Positions 15,664 through 24,639 of a DNA stretch of 64,000 nt are shown here, one piece after another (within the stretch, counting starts at the first letter, position 1; the number at the start of each line of letters is the position of its first letter). Origin of the DNA: Kocuria marina (GTDB taxonomy: Bacteria > Actinomycetota > Actinomycetes > Actinomycetales > Micrococcaceae); contig BMZV01000001.1 of assembly GCA_014652975.1 (NCBI GenBank), positions 620,001-684,000 on the forward strand, given 5' to 3'. A program made the position numbers and the translations under genes. The notes beneath the pieces were generated by a model. That model ran no database searches and had not been told where the DNA came from. It worked only from the letters and a program-made list of their open reading frames with translations.

Positions 15664-16830
15664 TCACGAGGGCAACCGGTTTCCGGTCGCGGCATCGAAA
15701 AGGTGGATGCGCTCGGGATCGGGAGCGACCCACAGGGTGCTCCCGGCGCTCGGCGGCGTGCGGCCGTCCGTCCGAACCACGATGGGGCTGGCGCCCCCAT
15801 CGGCCCCTTCCTCCTCGGAATCGATGGAGTGGTCCGCGGCGTGTGCGGACGGATCCACCCGTACCACCGACGTGGCGGCTGTCAGCGGGGCGAGTTGGCC
15901 GTACACGTATGCATCGGCGCCGAGTTCCTCAACGACCTCCACCGTGATCGGGACCCCCGTCCCTTCCGCTGCGGGTGACAGGTCCTCCGGGCGGATTCCG
16001 ACGGTGACCTGATGATCGGTCACCGCCTCCTGCTGGGCGGAGGACAACTGCAGAGAAAGCGTGCCCAACTCCACATGACCGGCGGAAACCGGGGCTCGGA
16101 ACAGGTTCATGGCCGGGGACCCGATGAAGCCCGCCACGAATTCGCTGTTCGGTCGGTCGTACAGGTTGCGAGGGGTGTCCACTTGCATGAGCACCCCGTC
16201 CTTGAGCACAGCCACCCGGTCACCCATGGTCATGGCCTCCACCTGATCGTGGGTCACGTACACCGTGGTCACACCCAGCCGACGGGTCAGGGACGCGATC
16301 TGGGTCCGCGTCTGGACACGCAGCTTGGCATCCAAGTTGGACAGTGGCTCGTCCATGAGAAACACCTGCGGTGAACGGACGATCGCGCGTCCCATGGCGA
16401 CGCGCTGCCGCTGGCCGCCGGAGAGGGCTTTCGGTTTGCGATCGAGATACTGCGTCAGGTCCAAGATCTTCGCGGCCTCTTCGACCCGCCGACGCCGTTC
16501 CTCGGGATTGACCTTGGCGATCTTGAGCGCGAAGCCCATGTTCTCCGCCACCGTCATGTGTGGATAGAGGGCGTAGTTCTGGAAGACCATGGCGATGTCC
16601 CGATCACGGGACGGGACATCCGTAACATCACGGTCACCGATCAGGATCGTGCCGTCCGTGACCTCCTCGAGTCCGGCCAGCATGCGCAGGGTCGTCGATT
16701 TGCCGCATCCGGAGGGGCCGACCAGGACCAGGAACTCCCCGTCCGCGACATCGAGGTTCAGATCGGTCACGGAGGGGCGCTCGGCGCCCGGGTACTGACA
16801 CGTGATGTGGTCGAAGGTCACGGCGGCCAT
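15664..16830 (-). CDS. malK: ABC transporter ATPase, MalK/MsmX/UgpC type
   Basis: A 388-residue ATPase powering the adjacent permeases. Walker A GPSGCGKSTT near residue 37, signature ALSGGQRQRVAMGRAI near 133, Walker B VFLMDEPLSNLDAKL and the H-loop VYVTHDQVEAM are intact. The C-terminal regulatory TOBE domain (about 235-388) contains GIRPEDLSPA. It also holds an insert rich in Asp, Glu and Ser (HAADHSIDSEEEGADGG) not usual in the family. First gene of the operon malK-malE-malF-malG; its upstream region is shared with the LacI gene. Confidence 0.93.
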   Translation of the reverse strand: MAAVTFDHITCQYPGAERPSVTDLNLDVADGEFLVLVGPSGCGKSTTLRMLAGLEEVTDGTILIGDRDVTDVPSRDRDIAMVFQNYALYPHMTVAENMGFALKIAKVNPEERRRRVEEAAKILDLTQYLDRKPKALSGGQRQRVAMGRAIVRSPQVFLMDEPLSNLDAKLRVQTRTQIASLTRRLGVTTVYVTHDQVEAMTMGDRVAVLKDGVLMQVDTPRNLYDRPNSEFVAGFIGSPAMNLFRAPVSAGHVELGTLSLQLSSAQQEAVTDHQVTVGIRPEDLSPAAEGTGVPITVEVVEELGADAYVYGQLAPLTAATSVVRVDPSAHAADHSIDSEEEGADGGASPIVVRTDGRTPPSAGSTLWVAPDPERIHLFDAATGNRLPS

Positions 16831-17202
16831 GGGCTGAGCTTCCTTTCAGAGTCCCCGTCACGGGGAAATTCCGACATGTCACGAGGAGACTGCCGGGCGC
16901 CACCACCACCATGCGATAGTGATGGACCTCACTAATGTAAGCGATTCCATCAGTGGGAGGCAGGATCGGCACTTTGTTGCGTTGACATGTCGGAAGGAAG
17001 GAGCAAGCGTTTCCAGAAATGGGGTGAGACCCGCAGAGGAGAGGGAGCACGGGTTGGCCGGAGGCCGGTCCGCCGTGGAAGGTTTCGGGCCATAATTGGC
17101 GCATGCGGCGGTGGCGGCCCGCATCGCAGCTCATCCACCGCCCCGCCACGTGTTCTGTGCGGGATCACGCTGGTACCCACCCCTTGATGCGGAGGCACGC
17201 CC
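16831..17202. promoter_or_regulatory. Divergent mal/lacI control region with two repeat pairs
   Basis: This 372-base gap holds no gene. TTCCGACATGTCA at 16869-16881 recurs inverted at 16983-16995, each with a GACATGTC palindrome. AAGCGATTCCA at 16939-16949 recurs directly as AAGCGTTTCCA at 17005-17015, 66 bases (about six helical turns) away; the AAGCG/CGCTT core is LacI-operator-like. A leftward -10 (TACATT) lies at 16934-16939, so the first LacI-like site touches the mal promoter. A rightward -10 candidate, CATAAT, is at 17091-17096 and TTGACA stands at 16982. Binding is inferred, not shown. Confidence 0.5.
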
Positions 17203-18270
17203 ATGATCGCCCGAGAACTGTCGGCAACGCGTCGGCCGCAGGGGCCACCCCGCTTGAAGGACGTGGCCTCCAAGGTGGGGATGTCCACGGCCACCGTCTC
17301 ACGCGCGCTCACGGGCCGGGGGCCCGTCTCCCCGGGGACGAAACGCCGCATCGAGGCCGCAGCCAAAGAACTCGGGTTCGTGGCGTCCTACCACGCATCG
17401 AGTCTCGCGAGCGGGCGCAGCCGGAACATCGGCGTCGTCCTGCCCTACGTGGATCGCTGGTTCTTCGCCACGGTCCTCGACGGCATCGCGAGCACACTGA
17501 CAGCAGCCGGGTACGACGCCGCCCTGTACAACTTGCAGGGCGAGAACTTCCGCGAGAGCGTGCTCACCGATTTCCTGCTCCGCAAACGGCTGGACGCGGC
17601 CGCCGTGGTCTCGCTGCGATTGACACCCGGAGAGACCGAACAGTTGTTCTCCGCCGGCATTCCGCTGGTAGGAATCGGGGGCTCCCTCGAGGGTGCCCCC
17701 ACGATCAGCGTGGGCGATCTGAATGCGGGACTGCGCGCGACCAATCACCTGATCCAGTTGGGACATTGCCGTATCGCCTTCATCGGAGGGCCCCCCGAGG
17801 CCGGCCGTTCCTTCCCCATGTCCAGTGATCGACGCCGCGGTTTCGAACGAGCGATGTCAACTGCGGGACTGCCGATCCACGAGAGGGACCAACTCGTCTC
17901 GGACTTCACGTTCCTGGGCGCCTATCAGCAGGTTAAGAATCTGCTCGCCGAGCCAGAGCAACGGCCCACCGCCGTATTCGCCGCGAGCGACGAAATGGCG
18001 ACCGGTGCCATTCTCGCGGCGAGGGACCTGGGTCTCGATGTCCCTCGGGACCTGTCAGCCATCGGCATCGACGCCCATCCCATTGGTGGGACTTTCGGGC
18101 TGACTACCATCGACCGGCGAGCCCGCCGCCGGGGCACCCACGCCGCGCAACTGCTCCTGCGCCAGTTAGTTAGCCGGGGAACCGGTCACGGCGACCACGA
18201 ACTGCATCGGGCCCACTTCATCGCACGATCCTGGACGGCACCGCTCGGTTCGAACTCCTCGCCGGCTTGA
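17203..18270 (+). CDS. LacI-family transcriptional repressor
   Basis: A 355-residue regulator. The N-terminal HTH PRLKDVASKVGMSTATVSRALTG (about residues 16-39) is followed by a hinge and a periplasmic-binding-like effector domain (NIGVVLPYVDRWFFATVLDG, VFAASDEMATGAI). GGAGG eight bases before ATG 17203 confirms the start. Divergent from malK, it very likely represses the mal-type operon and responds to its sugar. The C-terminal segment after GLTTIDR is unusually Arg/His-rich. The SRP RNA promoter overlaps its last codons. Confidence 0.9.
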   Translation: MIARELSATRRPQGPPRLKDVASKVGMSTATVSRALTGRGPVSPGTKRRIEAAAKELGFVASYHASSLASGRSRNIGVVLPYVDRWFFATVLDGIASTLTAAGYDAALYNLQGENFRESVLTDFLLRKRLDAAAVVSLRLTPGETEQLFSAGIPLVGIGGSLEGAPTISVGDLNAGLRATNHLIQLGHCRIAFIGGPPEAGRSFPMSSDRRRGFERAMSTAGLPIHERDQLVSDFTFLGAYQQVKNLLAEPEQRPTAVFAASDEMATGAILAARDLGLDVPRDLSAIGIDAHPIGGTFGLTTIDRRARRRGTHAAQLLLRQLVSRGTGHGDHELHRAHFIARSWTAPLGSNSSPA

Positions 18271-18280
18271 GCTAGAGTAT

Positions 18281-18372
18281 GGGGCAGCCCCTCGTGTGGC
18301 GCCATCTCGTAAAACTCCCCCAGGACCGGAAGGTAGCAAGGGTATATGGGCTCTGGCGGGTGCACGGGGGGT
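18281..18372 (+). ncRNA. ffs: Small bacterial SRP RNA (4.5S type)
   Basis: The apical core reads CCCCAGGACCGGAAGGTAGC, with the GGAA tetraloop and the asymmetric AGGAC/AGCA internal loop that binds Ffh. The flanks CCCCTCGTG and CACGGGGGG close the long helix. It guides membrane-protein ribosomes with Ffh. A -10 box TAGAGT at 18273-18278 sits just upstream, overlapping the lacI stop region, and GTCTTTT after the helix may end transcription. Location before dnaX is the usual actinobacterial one. Confidence 0.9.
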
Positions 18373-18430
18373 CTTTTCGTACCCGGCTCCCCACCCCCGC
18401 GAGCGCGCTGTGCGCGTCCGGGTCCCCGGC

Positions 18431-18443
18431 TAAGGTTTCATAC
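18431..18443 (+). promoter_or_regulatory. -10 box for leaderless dnaX
   Basis: TAAGGT at 18431-18436 ends seven bases before the GTG at 18444; no Shine-Dalgarno is present. This decides the GTG as start. Confidence 0.5.
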
Positions 18444-21400
18444 GTGACTACCGCCCTGTACCGCCGCTACCGCCCGGAGACCTTTCAGGATGTCATCGGT
18501 CAGGAACACGTGACCGAGCCCCTGATGACCGCGCTGCGCAAGAACAGGGTCAATCACGCCTATCTCTTCTCCGGTCCGCGCGGCTGCGGTAAGACCACGT
18601 CCGCGCGCATCCTGGCCCGCTGCCTCAACTGCGCGGAAGGGCCCACCGCCACACCGTGCGGTCACTGCGAGTCCTGCCAGGATCTGGCCCGGGACGGTGC
18701 CGGCTCACTGGACGTCATCGAGATGGACGCGGCCTCCCACGGCGGCGTGGATCATGCCCGTGACCTGCGGGAACGCGCCACGTTCGCCCCCGTCCGGGAC
18801 CGCTACAAGATCTTCATCATCGACGAGGCCCACATGGTCACGCGGGAGGGCTTCAACGCCCTGCTGAAGATCGTGGAGGAACCGCCGGAGCACGTGAAGT
18901 TCATCTTCGCCACCACCGAGCCCTCCAAGGTGCTCACCACCATCCGCTCGCGCACGCACCACTACCCCTTCCGCCTCGTTCCCCCGGAACCGCTCATGCG
19001 CTACCTCGAGCAGCTGTGCCAGGAGGAGGGCGTCACCACCGAACCGGGCGTGCTGTCCCTCGTGGTGCGCGCCGGCGGCGGCTCGGTGCGTGATTCGCTC
19101 TCCGTCCTGGATCAGCTCATGGCCGGCTCCGAGGACGGCGGCATCACCTACGATCTCGCGGTCGCCCTGCTGGGCTACACGCACGCGGCCCTGCTCGACG
19201 ACGTCGTGGACGCCTTCGCCGCCGGCGACGCCGCCACGGTCTTCGCGTCCGTGGACCGCGTCATCCAAACCGGGCAGGACCCCCGCCGTTTCGTGGAGGA
19301 CCTGCTCGAACGCTTCCGCGACCTGGTGGTGGTCAACGCGGTCCCCGATTCCGCCGCGAACATCCTGCACGGGATGCCCACGGACCAGATCAACCGGTTG
19401 CGGAACCAGGCCACCCAGCTGGGCGCGGCCGAGCTCTCCCGCTCCGCGGACATCACCAACGAGGCCCTCAACGAGATGACCGGGGCCACCTCCCCGCAGT
19501 TGCACCTGGAACTGCTGTGCGCCCGCATCCTACTGCCCTCGGCGGATCACACAACGCGCGGCATCACGTCCCGGGTGGACCGTTTGGAACGCCGCCTGAG
19601 CATTCCTCGGGGCACCGGAATTCGTACGACGGCGCACGACGCCGCGTCGTCGTCCCCCGCGGTGGAACCGACCGCACGCGGAAGCCAGGAGCCCACATCT
19701 CCGGAGCAATCCGGCACCGCCGCGCCGGCACCCGCGTCGTACGACGCCCCCGCACCGGAATCCGCCGGGGTACCTTACCCGATACCCCCCGAGTTCGACG
19801 CCGCCGCAACGGACTCCGTTGCCCCGTCGCAGCCCGTGCGCCCGGACGGGTCCGCCGCGGACGGTTCCGCAACGGGCCGTCCCGCGGAGGAGACCCCGGA
19901 CGTCCAGGAACCCACGGACCCGCAGGACGAGTCCGAACAGCCCGAGGGCAGCAGCCACCCCGCCGCTGCGGACCCCGTTCCGGAAGGCGAGCGCGGCCCC
20001 GACGCCCAGCACCCGCCCGCGGACGGCACGACCGACACCCGCTCCCCCGCGGCACAGGACGCGGGAGCCGATGTCTCGGCACGCATGCAGCAACGGGAGA
20101 CGTCGAACCAGTACGGGTCCCAGCGGCCTGACGACGACGCATCCCGCCAGTACGCGCAGGGGGAGCCTCGCCGTGACGTCGCGCCACACGATGACCACCA
20201 GCCGCAAGCCCCGCAGGCGTCCGAGGAGCAGGCCGCCCCGAGCGACGTCACCAGCGGTGAACTGGAACTGCTGCGTTCCTCGTGGCCCGAGATCGTGTCC
20301 GCGCTCGCGGAGATCCGCCGCGTGGCCTGGGCCATCACTGTGCGAGGAACGCCCATCTCGTTCGAGAACCGCACTCTGCGGATCGCGTTCGAGAACGACG
20401 GCGACCTCCTGAACTTCCCCCGCTTCGAGGCGGACGTCCGTAATGCCATCCAGAGCGTGGTGGGGTTGGATTGTGCAGTGGAAGCAGTGCGCCCCGGTGA
20501 CACGCGCGGCCGGCAGGACACCCCGGGTGCGGGTGGTCCGCCGTCGAACGCGGGCCGTGGCACCGGGCCCGGTCCCGGGCGGGACGCCGGCGGTGGACAG
20601 GGTTACCGGGGAGATCGCCCCGCGCCCCGGGGCAGCGGGCCCCAGAACGCTCAGGGATCCCGGCAGGATCGCGGATCGCAGCAGGACCGGGGTTATCAAC
20701 GCGACGATTCCTCCTCGGAGCACGGCCAACAGTACGGATCCGGCTCACGGCGAGACACCGGTGCATCTCGCGGCGACGGACCCACCGGGCGGGACGCCAG
20801 GCTGAACGCCTCGGGCCAGGCCGGATCCTCCGACCAACCGGACTATTTCCGCGAGTCTGAGGGCTTCGGGGTCAATCGTCGTCGGGGCAATCCTCCCGCG
20901 CCCGACCGCGAACCGACACCGGAACGCGAGTCGCGGTCCATGCCCGATTCCGCCTCTCGTTCCACGTCCGGCACTGACCGGTCCTCCGTGCCCGCTTCCT
21001 CGTCGCACTCGGCGCCCGCATCCGCCCCGGACGACGACGAACCCGTCACCTCGTGGTCCGTGGCCTCCATTCCCCAACCGGGTTTCGCCGCACCGAGCGG
21101 CGGGGATTCCACGTCGAACACCGCCGATGCGGCGCCCACGCGTGATGATTCGGACCAGAATCCGGACACGTCCGACAGCTTCGGGGGCGACTCCTCCAGG
21201 GACGATGCCCACCGAGCGACGGATTCCCCGGCGGACGACCGCGCTGGCACCGGCGATTCCACCTCGGTTCCGTCTCGTGAGGGCTTGGGCGGTGCCAGTG
21301 ACTCCGCGGACGTCGGCGCGACCTCGTGGACCCCTGGCGCCCCCGCGTCGGATGGCCCCGGGTCGGATGTTCCCGCTTCCGATGACTCCGCGGCATCCGA

Positions 21401-22019
21401 GTCCCACGATTCCGGGGCCGCTACCGGCAGACCCGATCTGTCCATGCGTGACGGTTCCATGCGGGATGGTTCCGTGCGCGACGGCTCCGTGCCCGAGGAC
21501 CCCGCATCCGGTGCTCCTTCCTTCCGTGCCCCGCAGCCGCGGGATCGCGGCCCGGAGTACTGGAGCCCGGAGGAACCGCCGCCCCCACCGGAGGATGACC
21601 CCCCGGCGGATATGTACGACGAACCCGTGCCCCGAGCGCCGTCGCCCGCGAGGGATCGTAGGGCCCAGGGCGGGAACGGCCCCGGCGGCGACAACCCGGC
21701 GGGGCCCGGTCCCGACCACGACGGGCGCGGGAACACCCGCCCCGGCGGCGTCGTCCCTCGCGAGAACGGCGACACCCGCCCCGGCGGGAACCGCCCGAGC
21801 TGGCGAGAGCGCCACGCGGAAGCGATTGCCGCGGCGGAACGGCGCTCCACCGACATCGCGCCCCCGACCTCGCGCAGCCCCGGCATGGAGGACGAGAACT
21901 TCGTCCCGGGCGCGGACGACGAATCCCTCGAGGACTCGTCCCTGTACGGGCGGGCGGCCATCGAGCGCATCCTGGGCGGCATGCTCATCGACGAGCACGC
22001 CCACGGAACGGATCAGTGA
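18444..22019 (+). CDS. dnaX: DNA polymerase III subunit gamma/tau, very long
   Basis: Clamp-loader ATPase that links the replicative polymerase to the helicase. 1191 residues from GTG 18444. The AAA+ part (about 1-370) has Walker A GPRGCGKTT, the zinc site with CLNCAEGP and CGHCESC, Walker B IIDEAHMV and sensor TTEPSKVLTTIRSRTHH. A short folded tau-like segment (LELLRSSWPEIVSALAEIRRVAW) lies near residue 610. The rest, about 400-595 and 700-1150, is low-complexity Pro/Asp/Ser/Arg/Gly-rich and probably disordered. The C-terminal tip LYGRAAIERILGGMLIDE looks conserved. Most gamma/tau proteins have 550-1100 residues. Followed by recR 48 bases on. Confidence 0.93.
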   Translation: MTTALYRRYRPETFQDVIGQEHVTEPLMTALRKNRVNHAYLFSGPRGCGKTTSARILARCLNCAEGPTATPCGHCESCQDLARDGAGSLDVIEMDAASHGGVDHARDLRERATFAPVRDRYKIFIIDEAHMVTREGFNALLKIVEEPPEHVKFIFATTEPSKVLTTIRSRTHHYPFRLVPPEPLMRYLEQLCQEEGVTTEPGVLSLVVRAGGGSVRDSLSVLDQLMAGSEDGGITYDLAVALLGYTHAALLDDVVDAFAAGDAATVFASVDRVIQTGQDPRRFVEDLLERFRDLVVVNAVPDSAANILHGMPTDQINRLRNQATQLGAAELSRSADITNEALNEMTGATSPQLHLELLCARILLPSADHTTRGITSRVDRLERRLSIPRGTGIRTTAHDAASSSPAVEPTARGSQEPTSPEQSGTAAPAPASYDAPAPESAGVPYPIPPEFDAAATDSVAPSQPVRPDGSAADGSATGRPAEETPDVQEPTDPQDESEQPEGSSHPAAADPVPEGERGPDAQHPPADGTTDTRSPAAQDAGADVSARMQQRETSNQYGSQRPDDDASRQYAQGEPRRDVAPHDDHQPQAPQASEEQAAPSDVTSGELELLRSSWPEIVSALAEIRRVAWAITVRGTPISFENRTLRIAFENDGDLLNFPRFEADVRNAIQSVVGLDCAVEAVRPGDTRGRQDTPGAGGPPSNAGRGTGPGPGRDAGGGQGYRGDRPAPRGSGPQNAQGSRQDRGSQQDRGYQRDDSSSEHGQQYGSGSRRDTGASRGDGPTGRDARLNASGQAGSSDQPDYFRESEGFGVNRRRGNPPAPDREPTPERESRSMPDSASRSTSGTDRSSVPASSSHSAPASAPDDDEPVTSWSVASIPQPGFAAPSGGDSTSNTADAAPTRDDSDQNPDTSDSFGGDSSRDDAHRATDSPADDRAGTGDSTSVPSREGLGGASDSADVGATSWTPGAPASDGPGSDVPASDDSAASESHDSGAATGRPDLSMRDGSMRDGSVRDGSVPEDPASGAPSFRAPQPRDRGPEYWSPEEPPPPPEDDPPADMYDEPVPRAPSPARDRRAQGGNGPGGDNPAGPGPDHDGRGNTRPGGVVPRENGDTRPGGNRPSWRERHAEAIAAAERRSTDIAPPTSRSPGMEDENFVPGADDESLEDSSLYGRAAIERILGGMLIDEHAHGTDQ

Positions 22020-22067
22020 CCGGGCCCATCGCCCGGCTGTTCACGAACACGACAATGAAGGAGCACG

Positions 22068-22673
22068 GTGTACGAAGGACCGGTCCAGGACCTCATCGAT
22101 GAGCTGGGGAGGTTGCCGGGTATCGGCCCCAAGTCCGCGCAGCGCATCGCCTTCCACCTGTTGGACGCGGACAAGGACGAGGTCCAGCAGCTCGTGGAGG
22201 CCATCACCACGGTGAAGACCTCGGTGTCGTTCTGCGTGATCTGCGGCAACGTCACAGAGCAGGAGGAGTGTGCGATCTGCCGGGACGCCCGCCGGGACCG
22301 CAGCGTGATCTGCGTGGTGGAGGAGTCTAAGGACGTCATGGCCATCGAACGCACCCGCAGCTACCGGGGGTTGTACCACGTGCTGGGCGGCGCGATCTCG
22401 CCGCTGCAGGGTGTGGGACCGGATCAGCTGCGCATCCGCGAGCTGATGACCCGGTTGTCGGACGAGACAGTTCAGGAGATCGTGCTGGCCATGGACCCCA
22501 ATCTGGAGGGCGAGGCCACCTCCACGTACCTCACCAGGATGTTGAAAACGCTGGGTATCCGGGTCACCCGGCTGGCCTCGGGGCTGCCCGTGGGCGGTGA
22601 CCTCGAATACGCCGACGAAGTCACGCTGGGCAGGGCCTTCGAGGGACGCACGGTGGTCTCCGAGGCCCGCTGA
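22068..22673 (+). CDS. recR: Recombination mediator RecR
   Basis: A 201-residue protein that loads RecA in the RecFOR pathway. An N-terminal HhH motif ([24 protein letters not shown]) is followed by the C4 zinc finger [21 protein letters not shown] near residue 57. The Toprim domain follows ([34 protein letters not shown]). GAAGGAGCAC before GTG 22068 fixes the start. Downstream of dnaX as in most actinobacteria. Confidence 0.96.
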   Translation: MYEGPVQDLIDELGRLPGIGPKSAQRIAFHLLDADKDEVQQLVEAITTVKTSVSFCVICGNVTEQEECAICRDARRDRSVICVVEESKDVMAIERTRSYRGLYHVLGGAISPLQGVGPDQLRIRELMTRLSDETVQEIVLAMDPNLEGEATSTYLTRMLKTLGIRVTRLASGLPVGGDLEYADEVTLGRAFEGRTVVSEAR

Positions 22674-22816
22674 GGCCCGTAACATTCGCGTCCCTCTTTG
22701 TGTCCACGAATGCCCGCTCGACTCCGCGCGGCTGCGGGTGAGCGGATAGCATGGATCACTGATCCCGCGAGACCGCCCGTGCGTTCGGGCCGGGTGCCTG
22801 CCTGTGAGAGGAATGT

Positions 22817-24103
22817 ATGAGCCTCATTGTCCAGAAGTTCGGCGGTTCATCGGTCGCCGATGCCGACGGTGTCCGCCGGGTCGCCCGGCGAGTAGCCGAG
22901 ACCAGGAACGCCGGCCACCAGGTGGTCGTGGTCGTCTCCGCGATGGGTGACACCACGGACGACCTCCTGGACCTCGCCGGTGAGGTGGCCCGCAAACCAC
23001 CGGCTCGCGAGTTGGACATGCTGTTGACCTCCGGGGAACGCATCTCCATGGCCCTGTTGGCCATGGCCATCTCCGACCTCGGCGTCCCCGCGCAGTCCTT
23101 CACCGGATCCCAGGCCGGAATGATCACGGACGGCGCCCACGGTGCGGCCAAGCTCGTGGAGGTCAGCCCCCTCCGAGTGCGTGAGGCGCTCGACCACGGC
23201 AACGTCGCGATCATTGCCGGGTTCCAGGGCGTCAACCGCTCATCCAAGGACATCACCACGCTGGGCCGCGGCGGTTCGGACACCACCGCCGTGGCGCTCG
23301 CCGCCGCCCTGGACGCGGACGTGTGTGAGATCTACTCGGACGTGGACGGCGTCTACACCGCGGACCCCCGCATCGTCCCCACCGCCCAGAAACTGGACCG
23401 GGTCTCCTCCGAGGAGATGCTCGAGCTCGCCGCCAACGGCGCCAAGATCCTGCACCTGCGCTGCGTGGAGTACGCCCGCCGCTTCAACGTGCCGTTGCAC
23501 GTCCGTTCGTCTTTCAGTCACAACGAGGGCACCATGGTCATCCCCAGCCCGCACGAGAACCTCACGCCGCAGAAGGAGATCCCCTTGGAACAGCCGCTGA
23601 TCGCCGGTATCGCTCATGATCGCAGCCAGGCCAAGATCACCATCGTGGGGGTCCCCGACCGCCCCGGGATCGCCGCGCGGATCTTCCGGTTACTGGCCGA
23701 CTCCAAGGTGGACGTGGACATGATCGTCCAGAACGTCTCCACCGGCGAGAACCCGCTCACCGATGTGTCCTTCACCCTGGCCGAGTCCCAGGGTGACCTG
23801 GCCATGAACCTGCTGCGTGCCGCCGAAGAGAAGATCGGCTATGCGAGCCTGGACTACGACGACGAGGTGGGCAAGCTCTCCCTCGTGGGCGCCGGTATGA
23901 AGACCAACACCGGCGTGGCGTTCACGTTCTTCGAGGCGCTCGCGGAGAACGACATCAACGTGGACATGATCTCCACGTCCGAGGTCCGGATCTCGATCAT
24001 CACGTCCATCGCCAAGCTCGACGAGGCCGTCCGGGCCGTGCACACGGTGTTCGGTCTGGACTCGGACGAGACCGCCACGGTGTACGGGGGTACGGGACGC
24101 TGA
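22817..24103 (+). CDS. lysC: Aspartate kinase
   Basis: First enzyme of the aspartate family pathway (Lys, Met, Thr, diaminopimelate). 428 residues. The N-terminal kinase domain has [17 protein letters not shown] and [16 protein letters not shown]; two C-terminal ACT domains ([20 protein letters not shown] near 275, and [18 protein letters not shown]) bind Lys/Thr for feedback inhibition. Related actinobacterial genes also make a beta subunit from an internal start near residue 250; candidate internal starts exist but no clear ribosome site was confirmed. GAGAGGAATGT precedes ATG 22817. asd does not follow, unlike many relatives. Confidence 0.95.
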   Translation: MSLIVQKFGGSSVADADGVRRVARRVAETRNAGHQVVVVVSAMGDTTDDLLDLAGEVARKPPARELDMLLTSGERISMALLAMAISDLGVPAQSFTGSQAGMITDGAHGAAKLVEVSPLRVREALDHGNVAIIAGFQGVNRSSKDITTLGRGGSDTTAVALAAALDADVCEIYSDVDGVYTADPRIVPTAQKLDRVSSEEMLELAANGAKILHLRCVEYARRFNVPLHVRSSFSHNEGTMVIPSPHENLTPQKEIPLEQPLIAGIAHDRSQAKITIVGVPDRPGIAARIFRLLADSKVDVDMIVQNVSTGENPLTDVSFTLAESQGDLAMNLLRAAEEKIGYASLDYDDEVGKLSLVGAGMKTNTGVAFTFFEALAENDINVDMISTSEVRISIITSIAKLDEAVRAVHTVFGLDSDETATVYGGTGR

Positions 24104-24117
24104 CCCCGGCTTCATCC

Positions 24118-24639
24118 ATGAGTTCTGATTCGGACCCGTCCGAGGATCCCCGGCTCGCCGAGATCATCGACTTCCTGGGTGGTTCGGACGAATCCGCCGT
24201 CGAGGATCCGCTGTCCCTGGCGGACCAGCTGTGCTTCTCGCTGTCCGTGGCGTCACGCAGGGTCGCGCACAGCTACCGCCCCGTGCTGGAGCCTCTGGGA
24301 CTGACGCTGCCCCAGTACCTCGTGATGCTCGCGCTGTGGGATGCCAACCCGCGCACGGTGAAGGACCTGGGCGAGCAGCTCATGCAAGATTCGGCAACGC
24401 TCTCGCCCCTGCTCAAACGCTTGGAGGCCCGCGGTTACCTCACGCGGGAACGCGATCCGCACAACGAGCGGGCCCTTGCCGTGACTCTCACGGAGGAGGG
24501 CGCGCGTCTGCAGGACGGGGCGCAGGCCGTGCAACCGGAGATGATGCGCCGGTTGCGGTTGTCCCCTCAACAGGTCCGGTTGCTGAACCGCGGGATGCAG
24601 CGGTTGATCGACAACACCCAGGACGCCGAGAGTGCATGA
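24118..24639 (+). CDS. MarR-family regulator, OhrR-like
   Basis: A 173-residue winged-helix regulator. The segment DQLCFSLSVASRRVAHSYRPVLEPLGLTLPQYLVMLALWD is characteristic of OhrR, the organic-peroxide sensor; Cys 39 matches its reactive cysteine. The wing (LEARGYLTRERDPHNERALAVTLT) lies around 100-125. No ohr gene is visible. It overlaps the next frame by eight bases and so may be co-transcribed with the two genes that follow. A 30-residue acidic N-terminal extension is unusual. Confidence 0.85.
   Translation: MSSDSDPSEDPRLAEIIDFLGGSDESAVEDPLSLADQLCFSLSVASRRVAHSYRPVLEPLGLTLPQYLVMLALWDANPRTVKDLGEQLMQDSATLSPLLKRLEARGYLTRERDPHNERALAVTLTEEGARLQDGAQAVQPEMMRRLRLSPQQVRLLNRGMQRLIDNTQDAESA

Noticed and set aside
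21443-21490. CRISPR-like short tandem repeats in dnaX
   Set aside because: They are in-frame slippage repeats in a disordered protein tail (MRDGS units), without spacers.
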